Shown in pieces: positions 42,165 to 50,029 of a DNA stretch of 64,000 nucleotides. The position numbers and the translations under genes were made by a program. The stretch's first letter is position 1. Each line of letters opens with the position of its first letter. Origin of the DNA: DATEGZ01 sp035279905 (GTDB lineage Bacteria > Acidobacteriota > Vicinamibacteria > Vicinamibacterales > SCN-69-37); contig DATEGZ010000194.1 in the NCBI GenBank assembly GCA_035279905.1, forward strand, positions 1-64,000, given 5' to 3'. The notes beneath the pieces were generated by a model. It searched no databases and was not told the DNA's origin. It saw nothing but the letters and a program-made list of their open reading frames with translations.

Positions 42165-42805
42165 CCGCCGTCGGACTCGGTCGCGGCGTCGTCGCTGGCC
42201 GTGCGGAATTTGATCCCGAACCCGCCAATCGTGATTTCGTCGCCGTCGTTGAGCATGACGGGCGCGTCGATGCGAACACCGCCGACGAGCGTGCCGTTGC
42301 GGCTGCCGAGGTCCTCGATCGTGGCGGAGATGCCCCGCACGGTGATGCGCGCGTGGCGGCGCGAGACGCGGATCGAATCGAGGATCAGCCGTCCTCCCGG
42401 CTCGCGGCCGATGACGTTGTCGCCCTCGGCGAGCGCGATCGCCCGGCCCTCGTGCAGCAGCCAGCAGGTCGGGTCCGCGGCCGGCAGGGTCACCCGGCCG
42501 GAATCGTCCGCCGAGAACGCATAGCCGAACGCGTGGACGGTGCGGAGGTACTTCGGCGTCCGCGCGTGGTCGCCGATGGCCGCGCGAATTTCGGCGACCA
42601 GGCGCGCGAGGCTGTCGTCAGTGACGAATGTCTCGGGCCAGATCTTCCCGTGCAGCTCGGCCTTCGAAAAGGCCTTCGGCCGGGCCTCGACCAGCGTCTT
42701 CAGCAGCTCGAACGCCTTCGGCGACAGGTGGACGGCCTGTCCGTTGCGCGACAATTGCCGCGCGTCGAGGTCCAGGGCGCAAGCGCCGAAGTTGACGACC
42801 GACAT
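42161..42805 (-). CDS. Winged-helix (OmpR-type) and FHA domain fusion regulator
   Basis: A 214-residue protein. The N-terminal half is an OmpR/PhoB-type winged helix (LDLDARQLSRNGQAVHLSPKAFELLKTLVEARPKAFSKAELHGKIWPETFVTDDSLARLVAEIRAAIGDHARTPKYLRTVHAFGYAF, about 10-98). The C-terminal half is an FHA domain (about 120-205) with the phosphothreonine-binding motifs GREPGG, VSRRHARI (Ser-His core) and GSRNGTLV. There is no receiver domain, so a phosphorylated partner, perhaps a substrate of a Hanks-type kinase, may control DNA binding. It follows the GH92 gene by 27 bp on the minus strand; a small GTTGG/CCAAC repeat lies just before the ATG. Confidence 0.85.
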   Translation of the reverse strand: MSVVNFGACALDLDARQLSRNGQAVHLSPKAFELLKTLVEARPKAFSKAELHGKIWPETFVTDDSLARLVAEIRAAIGDHARTPKYLRTVHAFGYAFSADDSGRVTLPAADPTCWLLHEGRAIALAEGDNVIGREPGGRLILDSIRVSRRHARITVRGISATIEDLGSRNGTLVGGVRIDAPVMLNDGDEITIGGFGIKFRTASDDAATESDGG

Positions 42806-42832
42806 GGTTGGACGACCAACGAATGTACACCA

Positions 42833-45760
42833 TCACCGGTCGATGACGATCTCGTCCAGAAAGAACCACGCCTCCTCGCCTTTGCCAGGATGCCAGTCGG
42901 GCAGCGGGCCCAGGCGGGTGACGACCACGCGGATGTAACGCGCGCGCCACGGCCCTGTTCGGGTCGTGGAGAACTCCTTCAGATGCGGGGCCGGGTCGCG
43001 AACGAGCGTGACGGTCTCGGCCGGTCCGCCGCCGGCGAATGACGGCGTCTCGGATGTCTCAATCGCCACCGCGCGCGGGAAGAAGATCCACGATCCTTGA
43101 TCTTCGAGCGCGCCGATCGAGACGCGCCGGATGTCCTGGACCGAGCCCAGATCGACGTCGATCGTCAGATCCGTGCCCCGGTAGCCCTGCCAGCGCCCGT
43201 CGCGGAAGTCGAGGCTGCCGCGCAGCCCGTCGATGAGCGCGTCGTCTCCGCCCGCGTTGTATTGATTCGCGTACTTGGCGCTCAGCGCGATCGTCCGGCC
43301 ATCCGGGATCTTGTGGAACGCGACCTCGAACGGCAGGCTCTCGTCGCCGTTCGCCCGCCGCGCCAGCACGCGCAGCGTCGTCGTCTCGGTGAGTGCGACA
43401 GGCTGCGTGTATCGCCGGGAGGCCGCGGTCGGCGCGCTGCCGTCGGTCGTGTAGTGCATTTCGATGCCCGGCTCGGCGTGATCGAGCCTTACCGTCGTCT
43501 GGCCGCGGAAAATCCGCGCACCCTCGGTGACGAACGGCGCGGCGACGATGGACGGCCCGGGAACCGACGAGCGCGGCCGGTCGGCCGGCGCCGACGCCCA
43601 CGACGTGCTGGGCCCTTCGCTCATCTCGAACGTCAGCGATCCCCCGGCCATCACCGCCGAGTAATCCAGGTAGGACTTCTGATACGCGGGCCCGTTCAAC
43701 GTCGCGCCGATGATGTACATCGCCGTCGGCGACACGTTGTCGGCGCGCACCACGAACTCCCGGCCGTTCTCCAGCCGGATGGTCGCTTTCGGAAACAACG
43801 GCGAGCCGATCACGTACTGGTCCGATCCCGGCGTCACCGGATAGAAGCCCAGCGCGCTCCACACCAGCCACGCGCTCATCTGGCCGCAGTCGTCGTTGCC
43901 GATCTCGCCCTCGGGCTGCGGCGCGTACATCGTGTCGACGATGCGCCTGACGGTGGCCTGCGTTTTCCACGGCTGCCCGGCGAACGGGTAGAGATACGCG
44001 ATGTGATGGCTGGGCTCGTTGCCGTGCGCGTACTGACCGATGAGGCCGGTGATGTCCGCTTGATCGCGGCCCGTCGTCCTGGTCGAGGCGGCGAAGAGCG
44101 CGTCGAGCTTGCGCGCCAGCGCCTCCGGCCCGCCGAGGAGCGTCATGAGGCCGTCCACATCCTGCGGCACGAAGAAGCTGTACTGCCACGCGTTCGCCTC
44201 GGTGTAGTGGCTGTTGACTTCGGCAGGGTCGAACGGCGCGAACCAGTGGCCCTCGACGCGCGCGCGCATGAAGCCCGTGGACGGATCGAAGACGTTGCGC
44301 CAGTTCTGCGCGCGGCGGAAGAAGCGCGCCGCGTCGGCGGTCCGCCCGATTTTCGCGGCGATGAGCCCGATGCACCAGTCGTCGTAGGCGTACTCGAGCG
44401 TCCGCGAGACGCTCTCGCTCGTTTCCGAGCCGTCGACGTAGCCGCGCTGCTTGTACGACGCCAGCCCCGCGCGATCCTCGTCGGCGCTGTGGATCATCGC
44501 CTCGAGCGCCAGATTCTGGTCGATGCCCTCGACGCCCTTGAGAATCGCGTCCGCGATCACCGGCACGGCGTGGTACCCGATCATCGTGTCGGTCTCGTTC
44601 GCGGCGAGCTCCCACACCGGCAGCCGTCCGCCCTCCTGGTACTGACGCACCATCGTCTTCACGAAGTCCGCGGTGCGCGCGCGATCGATCAGCGTCAGCA
44701 GCGGATGGAGCGCGCGAAACGTGTCCCACAGCGAGAAGACGGAGTAGTACGTGAAGCCCTGCGCGCGATGGACGTTGAGGTCGCGCCCGCGATACTGCCC
44801 ATCCACGTCCATGTAGACGTTGGGCGTGAGCATCGCGTGGTAGAGCGCGGTGTAGAAGACGACGCGCTGGTCGCGCGTGCCGCCGTCCACGCGAATGCGG
44901 CTGAGCTCGTGCTCCCACGCGTCGCTGGCCTGCCGCCGGACGAGGTCGAAGTCCCACGCCGGGAGCTCCGCGCTGAGATTCCGGCGCGCCCCCTCGATGC
45001 TCACCGCCGAGATGCCGACCTTCACGATTAGCTGACCGCCGTTGTCGCCGCAATCGAACAGCGCCTTCATCGACGTGTGCGCGAGCGACAGCACCGGACG
45101 CGAGAAGCGAATCGCGAAGTACAGGCGCTGATCCTTCGCCCAGCTCCGCGATCGGCGATGACCCGTGACCTCGAGATTGGACACGACGTTGATCGACGAG
45201 TCGATCACCTCGTCGCGATGCGCGAGGTCGAGCACCACGTGCGCCGGGCGTCCGGCCGGAAAGCGGTAGCGGTGCAGCCCAGCGCGCAGCGTCGAGGTCA
45301 GCTCCGCGCGAATGTCGAAGTCGTTCAGCGTGACGGCGTAGTAACCCGGCTCGGCCTCCTCGGTCGCGTGCGAGAACGAGGACGAGTAGCCGGGCGTGCC
45401 GTCCATGCCGTTGCCGAGCTGCGCCGCGCCGGTCGTTGGCATGAGCAGGATGTCGCCGTAGTCGGGAATCCCCGTGCCGCTCAAATGCGTGTGCGAGAAC
45501 CCGACGATGCGGCTGTCGCTGTAGTGGTAGCCGGAGGAAGAATCCCAGCCCGTGAGCCGCGTGTCCGGGCCGGGCTGGATCATGCCGAACGGCAGGCTCG
45601 GACCGGGGAACGTGTGACCGTGGCCGCCGGTGCCGACGAACGGGTTGACGTACGACGTCAGGCGATTGGACGACGCCGCGGGTTGCGGCGGCGCACCCTG
45701 ACGTCCCCCGGTCGTGGCCAGGACGACCATCGCGACGCACGCGATCGCTTTGAATGACAC
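42833..45760 (-). CDS. GH92 family glycoside hydrolase (alpha-1,2-mannosidase) with C-terminal accessory domains
   Basis: A 975-residue secreted enzyme. GH92 hallmarks are VGTGGHGHTFPGPSLPFGMIQPGPDT near the start, FSHTHLSGTGIPDYGD, IGQYAHGNEPSHHIAYLYPFAGQPWKTQ (with the expected catalytic acid Glu) and GNDDCGQMSAWLVWSALGFYPVTPG (with the expected base Asp). After about residue 710 there is a chitobiase-C-like strand domain (EPGIEMHYTTDGSAPTAASRRYTQPVAL) and a discoidin/F5-8C-type domain (about 830-975, GSVQDIRRVSIGALEDQGSWIFFP). GH92 enzymes are Ca-dependent exo-alpha-mannosidases. Start GTG 45760, seven bases after the stop of the phosphoesterase gene, so both lie in one operon. Confidence 0.9.
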   Translation of the reverse strand: MSFKAIACVAMVVLATTGGRQGAPPQPAASSNRLTSYVNPFVGTGGHGHTFPGPSLPFGMIQPGPDTRLTGWDSSSGYHYSDSRIVGFSHTHLSGTGIPDYGDILLMPTTGAAQLGNGMDGTPGYSSSFSHATEEAEPGYYAVTLNDFDIRAELTSTLRAGLHRYRFPAGRPAHVVLDLAHRDEVIDSSINVVSNLEVTGHRRSRSWAKDQRLYFAIRFSRPVLSLAHTSMKALFDCGDNGGQLIVKVGISAVSIEGARRNLSAELPAWDFDLVRRQASDAWEHELSRIRVDGGTRDQRVVFYTALYHAMLTPNVYMDVDGQYRGRDLNVHRAQGFTYYSVFSLWDTFRALHPLLTLIDRARTADFVKTMVRQYQEGGRLPVWELAANETDTMIGYHAVPVIADAILKGVEGIDQNLALEAMIHSADEDRAGLASYKQRGYVDGSETSESVSRTLEYAYDDWCIGLIAAKIGRTADAARFFRRAQNWRNVFDPSTGFMRARVEGHWFAPFDPAEVNSHYTEANAWQYSFFVPQDVDGLMTLLGGPEALARKLDALFAASTRTTGRDQADITGLIGQYAHGNEPSHHIAYLYPFAGQPWKTQATVRRIVDTMYAPQPEGEIGNDDCGQMSAWLVWSALGFYPVTPGSDQYVIGSPLFPKATIRLENGREFVVRADNVSPTAMYIIGATLNGPAYQKSYLDYSAVMAGGSLTFEMSEGPSTSWASAPADRPRSSVPGPSIVAAPFVTEGARIFRGQTTVRLDHAEPGIEMHYTTDGSAPTAASRRYTQPVALTETTTLRVLARRANGDESLPFEVAFHKIPDGRTIALSAKYANQYNAGGDDALIDGLRGSLDFRDGRWQGYRGTDLTIDVDLGSVQDIRRVSIGALEDQGSWIFFPRAVAIETSETPSFAGGGPAETVTLVRDPAPHLKEFSTTRTGPWRARYIRVVVTRLGPLPDWHPGKGEEAWFFLDEIVIDR

Positions 45761-45767
45761 GCGTGCC

Positions 45768-46955
45768 TCAGCGCTTCGGAATGATCAGCGCCTTGACGAC
45801 CGCGCCGTCGGTCCCGGTGACCGTCACGCGCAGCTCGCTCGTCGTCGCGTCCACGCGCGCCAGCTGATCCTGCCCGAGGACGAGCAGGTGATACGCGTGC
45901 GTCGCGTTCGGCGGATCGTACGAAAAGCGATGCGTGTGGCCGGCGAGCACCAGATCGACCTTCGCCTCGCTGGCCGTCGCGATCCACGGTCCGTTGCCGC
46001 CATCGAGCCAGCCCCACTGCGGCTGGTGCATCACGATCACGCGGAACGGCGCCGACGCCATGCGGGGCGTGGTCCGCACGTGATCGCGCAGCCACGCGAG
46101 CTCCTCGGCGCGATACGGAATCGTCTTGTTGAGATCCGCGTACACGTTCGTGCTGTCCGGCTTGTCCTCGCCGGTGTCGAGCACGAGCAGGTGCACCGGG
46201 CCGAGATCGCGCGCGTAGTAGAAGTGGCCCTCCGGCGTCGGCACGTAGTCGAAGAGGCTGCGCGCGAACGGGCCGCGGAGCTCGTGGTTGCCGCGCGCGT
46301 AGATCAGCGGCTTGCCGGGTCCGAGCGCCGCCGCGATCGGCGTCAGCCACTTGCGGAACAGCTGATCTTCCGTGTCGAGCCAGTCGAACGCGTCACCAAG
46401 ATGCACGAGCGCGTCGGTCGACGGCCAGTCGACCATCTTCATCAGTTTGCCGATGCGGGCCGTGTCCTCGTGCGTGTCGGTGATCGCGCTGAACGACACC
46501 GACGCTTTCGCCGCGTCGAACGTCGTGAACGTGGCGCGCGCGCTCTCCGTCGTGAGCCCCTTGTCCGGCCAGTACGCGTTGAGCTTGACGACGCGGGTGG
46601 ACAGCGCCTGATAGGCGTAGGACGTGCCGGGCGACAGCCCGCGCAGCGTCACGACGTGGCGCAACCCGACCGGCGCCAGGCCGTTCACCTGCGGCTCGAA
46701 TTCCACGGCCGTCGGCTCCAGCCCTTTCCACACGCGCACCTTCGAGTGGCTCGGCGTGTCCGTCATCCAGACGACGTTGACCGTCGTGTCCGACAGGGCG
46801 ACGAGGTACGGGCCCTGCGTGATGACGGGCTTCGTGTCGTAGACCTTGTACGGCTCGGATTGCGCGAGGGCCGGGGCTGCTGTCCCGCCAATCGCCACTG
46901 CGCCAAGCGCGAGGATCAGGCCGGCACGCGCGGCACACGATCGGGTCGATCGCAT
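45768..46955 (-). CDS. Purple acid phosphatase-like metallophosphoesterase
   Basis: A 395-residue secreted enzyme: signal peptide (AGLILALGAVAIGGTAAPALA), an N-terminal fibronectin-like domain typical of purple acid phosphatases (about 45-145), and the calcineurin-like core with AITDTHED, LVHLGDAFDWLD (GDxxD), YARGNHELRG (GNHE), VIVMHQPQWG and LVLAGHTHRF (GHTH). All metal-binding residues are present. The enzyme should release phosphate from organic substrates outside the cell. It lies between the PadR gene and the GH92 gene on the same strand. Confidence 0.85.
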   Translation of the reverse strand: MRSTRSCAARAGLILALGAVAIGGTAAPALAQSEPYKVYDTKPVITQGPYLVALSDTTVNVVWMTDTPSHSKVRVWKGLEPTAVEFEPQVNGLAPVGLRHVVTLRGLSPGTSYAYQALSTRVVKLNAYWPDKGLTTESARATFTTFDAAKASVSFSAITDTHEDTARIGKLMKMVDWPSTDALVHLGDAFDWLDTEDQLFRKWLTPIAAALGPGKPLIYARGNHELRGPFARSLFDYVPTPEGHFYYARDLGPVHLLVLDTGEDKPDSTNVYADLNKTIPYRAEELAWLRDHVRTTPRMASAPFRVIVMHQPQWGWLDGGNGPWIATASEAKVDLVLAGHTHRFSYDPPNATHAYHLLVLGQDQLARVDATTSELRVTVTGTDGAVVKALIIPKR

Positions 46956-46974
46956 GCGGGCATTATCGCCCCCT

Positions 46975-47301
46975 TCATGACCGTCGGAGCGCCCGTCGCA
47001 GCTGGAGTCCGGACCACATGCGCGCCTGGATGTCGCGCGAAGATTCGAGCGCCTTCACGCCAGCCGCTGTGATCGCGAAGAACCTGCGCGCCCGCCCGGT
47101 GTCAGCTTCCTGACGCTGCTGGACGAAGCCCTTCCTTTCCAGCCGGTCGAGCGTGGCGTACACCGCGCCGATGGAGATCTGCCGGCCGGTCCGCTCTTCG
47201 ATTTCGCGGCGGATCTCCATCCCGTACCGCTCGCGCTCGAGCCGCGCCACCGCGAGCAACACGATCTGCTCGAACTCGCCAAGATAACCGCCCCGTCCCA
47301 T
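46975..47301 (-). CDS. PadR family transcriptional regulator
   Basis: A 108-residue PadR protein: LGEFEQIVLLAVARLERERYGMEIRREIEERTG, SIGAVYATLDRLERKGFVQQR, and RARRFFAITAAGVKALESS. GGGGAG precedes ATG 47301 at six bases. It is unusual in lying after, not before, its permease gene (13-bp gap). Its likely sites are the two palindromes upstream of that permease gene. Confidence 0.85.
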   Translation of the reverse strand: MGRGGYLGEFEQIVLLAVARLERERYGMEIRREIEERTGRQISIGAVYATLDRLERKGFVQQRQEADTGRARRFFAITAAGVKALESSRDIQARMWSGLQLRRALRRS

Positions 47302-47314
47302 CGTGATCTCCCCG

Positions 47315-49936
47315 TCAGTCCGCGCGCAGCGTGATCGCGGGATCGATCCGCGCCGCCCGGCGCGCCGCCGGCATGGCCGCACAGGCCGCGACAGCGACCA
47401 CGGCAGCGGCTGCCGCCACGAGCGTGATCGGATCGCGAGCGTCCACGTTGAACAGCAGCGCCTGCACCCACCGCGCGGCGATCCACGCGGCGGCCAGTCC
47501 AAAGACAGCGCCAATCGCTGCCGGCGTCATGGCGGATCGCACGACGCGGCGCCAGAGCGCAGCCGTCGATTCGCCGAGCGCCAGCCGTACGCCGTTCTCT
47601 CGTTCCTGTTGCGCGACGGCAAACGCCGTCACGCTATATGCGCCGATCGCCGCCAGGATCGCCGCGACGATGCCGAGGCCGGAGACGACGACCGCGCGGA
47701 ATCGCTCCGCCGCGACGGACTGGTCGACGACGTCGGACAGGCGCGTGAGGCCGGCGAGCGGCACCGCGGGATCGATCGCGTGAATCGCGGCCGCGACCTC
47801 GGGCACGACCGCGAGCGGATCACCCGCGGTCCGCACGATCATCGTCTCTGGCCGCTTCCCTGCCTGCTTCCAAGGGAGGACGAGCCAGGGCCGGCCCGCG
47901 CGATCGAGCCGTCCGTCGCGCGCGTCGCCAATCACGCCGGCGATTTCAAAGTCGCGCCCGGAGTACGAGACGTGCCGGCCGACCACGGGCCCGTCGCCCG
48001 GCAGCAGCCTGGCTGCGGCCTCATTGATCAGGACCGCGCTCGCGCCGCGGTGCTCGGTATCCGTGAGCACACGACCGCTCACGAGCGGCAGGCGCAACGT
48101 CTCGAGAAACTGCGGGGAGACGGCGTTGACGTTGACGAGTGTCGGCGGTCCCGAGGAGCCCGGCGCCTGCACGCCAAACGACCAGCCGCTCGACACGAAC
48201 GGCACGGCGATCGCACACGCCGCCGACGTCACACCAGGCACGCGCCGGACGGCCCCGAGCGCGTCGTCGAAGAAGACGCTGGCCGCGTCGGCCGACGGCA
48301 CCCTCGACGGCGACGGTGTGATGCCGAACACGAGCACGTTGCCGGGATCGAAGCCGGGCGTCGTCGCCGCGAGCCCGTTGAGCGTCCGCACGAAGACGAG
48401 CGCGAGGACGACGAGCACGACCGAGAGCGCCGATTGCGCGGCAATCAGCACGGCGCGAGTGCTGCGCGGCCCCGCGGTGACGCGATGCGTGGCTCGCAAC
48501 GCATCCGCGCGCGACGCCGCGACGGTGAAGCGCCGCTGCGGCCACGCGAGGAGCATCGTGCTCGCCGTCAATGCGCCAATCGCGCAGGAGATTTGAAGAG
48601 GGGTCCACCACGCCGACCCGCCGCCGGGAAGATCGGCGGGGTACAGCGCGCGAAACGCCCGCACCATCCACGGCGCGCCCGCCAGCGCGAGGAGGCCGGC
48701 GCTCGCGGTGACCAGAAGCGCTTCGACGCCGACTTGCCGCCGCAAGCGCGATCGGTGTGCGCCCAACGCGAGGCGCACCGCGAACTCGCGCCGCCGGCGC
48801 TCACCATGCGCGAGCAGCAGGTTGATCAGGTTGCCAATCGCCACGACGAGCACGGACACGACGGTGGCCGCGAGGAGCAGGAGGACCGGCCGCGACGTCG
48901 CGCTCACGGCGTCCCGCAGGAGATCGAGATCGATGCCGGCGCGGCGTCCGCTCGCGGCGGGGTACTGCTCGGCCAACGCCTTGGCGATCGCCGTCAGCTC
49001 CTGACGAGCCTCCGGCGCGGACACGCCGTCGGCGAGCCGCCCGACGGGCGTGACCCAGCCGGTTTCTCTCGCGTTCTCCCAGAAGGCGCTCTGGCGCGCG
49101 ATGAGCGGGATCCACACATCGTGCTTCGGCGGTGGATAGGCAATCGCCATCGGCTCGAGGACGCCGACAATGCGGTACGGCTCGTCGTCGAGCACGAGCG
49201 ATTGCCCGATCGCGCCGGGATCGCCGCCGAACTCTCGCATCCAGAAGCCGTAGGTCAGGAGCACCGAGCGGTGGTTTCCCTGGACGAACTCGGCGGGCTC
49301 GAACATGCGGCCACGGATGGCCCTCACGCCGAGGACGCGATCGAGATCGCGGCCGACGCGCATCGCGTCAAGACGCCGCGCATCCCCGCGTCCGGTAAGC
49401 GTGGGCGTATGCGGCGTGTAGGCGCTGATTGCCGCCATCTTGCTGGACGCGGCGCGCCAGTCGTCGACGTCGAGCAGGCTCGTCGAGCGGACGCCTTCGG
49501 ACATCTCGGGGCCGACATTCCACAGCCGCACGATACGGTCGGGCTTCGGAAACGGCAGCGGGTGCAGCACGGCGCGCTCGAGCACGGATGTCGCCGCGAG
49601 CGTCGCGGACATCGCGACGCCCAGCGTGCCGATGCAGGCCAGCGCCGTGCGGGGATGGCGCACGAGCCAGCGGCCGGCCTGCCCGAGATCATCGCGGAAG
49701 GCTACGGGCGAGAGCTCGATCGCTACGCGCCGGATTCGCATTGCGATCAGGGGCGCGATCGATCGCAGGGCGTTGGCACGGTACCAGCGTCGCGCCTCCG
49801 TGAGGCCGCTCCCGGCCACGCGCTGACGGAACTCCGCCTCGTGATCGGCGAGCACGTCGGCGCGCGTATCGGGCGGCGCGGCCGCGGCCAACATTCGCCG
49901 GAACAGCGCCGGAGGGCTCACGGGCGGGTCGGCCAC
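47315..49936 (-). CDS. ADOP family ABC permease, with N-terminal prefix domain
   Basis: An 873-residue permease with a prefix of about 85 residues (PPDTRADVLADHEAEFRQRVAGSGLTEARRWYRANALRSI), the first membrane helix (TALACIGTLGVAMSATLAATSVL), periplasmic domains and two FtsX units (the first near VVSVLVVAIGNLINLLLAHGERRRREFAVRLALGAHRSRLRR, the second ending AARRAARIDPAITLRAD). Start GTG 49936 lies seven bases before the first of two palindromes; a TAGAAT -10-like box six bases upstream suggests a leaderless transcript. The PadR gene follows at 13 bp. Substrate unknown. Confidence 0.9.
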   Translation of the reverse strand: MADPPVSPPALFRRMLAAAAPPDTRADVLADHEAEFRQRVAGSGLTEARRWYRANALRSIAPLIAMRIRRVAIELSPVAFRDDLGQAGRWLVRHPRTALACIGTLGVAMSATLAATSVLERAVLHPLPFPKPDRIVRLWNVGPEMSEGVRSTSLLDVDDWRAASSKMAAISAYTPHTPTLTGRGDARRLDAMRVGRDLDRVLGVRAIRGRMFEPAEFVQGNHRSVLLTYGFWMREFGGDPGAIGQSLVLDDEPYRIVGVLEPMAIAYPPPKHDVWIPLIARQSAFWENARETGWVTPVGRLADGVSAPEARQELTAIAKALAEQYPAASGRRAGIDLDLLRDAVSATSRPVLLLLAATVVSVLVVAIGNLINLLLAHGERRRREFAVRLALGAHRSRLRRQVGVEALLVTASAGLLALAGAPWMVRAFRALYPADLPGGGSAWWTPLQISCAIGALTASTMLLAWPQRRFTVAASRADALRATHRVTAGPRSTRAVLIAAQSALSVVLVVLALVFVRTLNGLAATTPGFDPGNVLVFGITPSPSRVPSADAASVFFDDALGAVRRVPGVTSAACAIAVPFVSSGWSFGVQAPGSSGPPTLVNVNAVSPQFLETLRLPLVSGRVLTDTEHRGASAVLINEAAARLLPGDGPVVGRHVSYSGRDFEIAGVIGDARDGRLDRAGRPWLVLPWKQAGKRPETMIVRTAGDPLAVVPEVAAAIHAIDPAVPLAGLTRLSDVVDQSVAAERFRAVVVSGLGIVAAILAAIGAYSVTAFAVAQQERENGVRLALGESTAALWRRVVRSAMTPAAIGAVFGLAAAWIAARWVQALLFNVDARDPITLVAAAAAVVAVAACAAMPAARRAARIDPAITLRAD

Positions 49937-49942
49937 GGGCCA

Positions 49943-49980
49943 ATTCTACAAGATAGAACTTCAGTTCTACAAGATAGAAC
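49943..49980 (-). promoter_or_regulatory. Tandem pair of palindromic operators, 21 bp apart
   Basis: TTCTACAAGATAGAAC occurs twice, at 49944-49959 and 49965-49980. Each copy is an inverted repeat (TTCTA/TAGAA around CAAGA). The 21-bp period places both on the same face of the helix. The left copy overlaps the probable -10 of the permease gene (TAGAAT on the minus strand). Confidence 0.75.
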
Positions 49981-50016
49981 ACTAACTGACCGACCGCGGA
50001 CACGCGCCCGGCCGGG

Positions 50017-50022
50017 TACAAT
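50017..50022 (+). promoter_or_regulatory. -10 box TACAAT of the TMTC-like gene
   Basis: TACAAT lies seven bases before the GTG start at 50030, which fits a -10 box of a leaderless transcript; no ribosome-binding site is present. No good -35 is visible. Confidence 0.4.
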
Positions 50023-50029
50023 CTCGCCG

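Noticed and set aside
47303..50029. Long plus-strand extension upstream of the TMTC-like gene
   Set aside because: It is antisense to the ADOP permease and lacks any protein family pattern; the real start is the GTG at 50030 after TACAAT.
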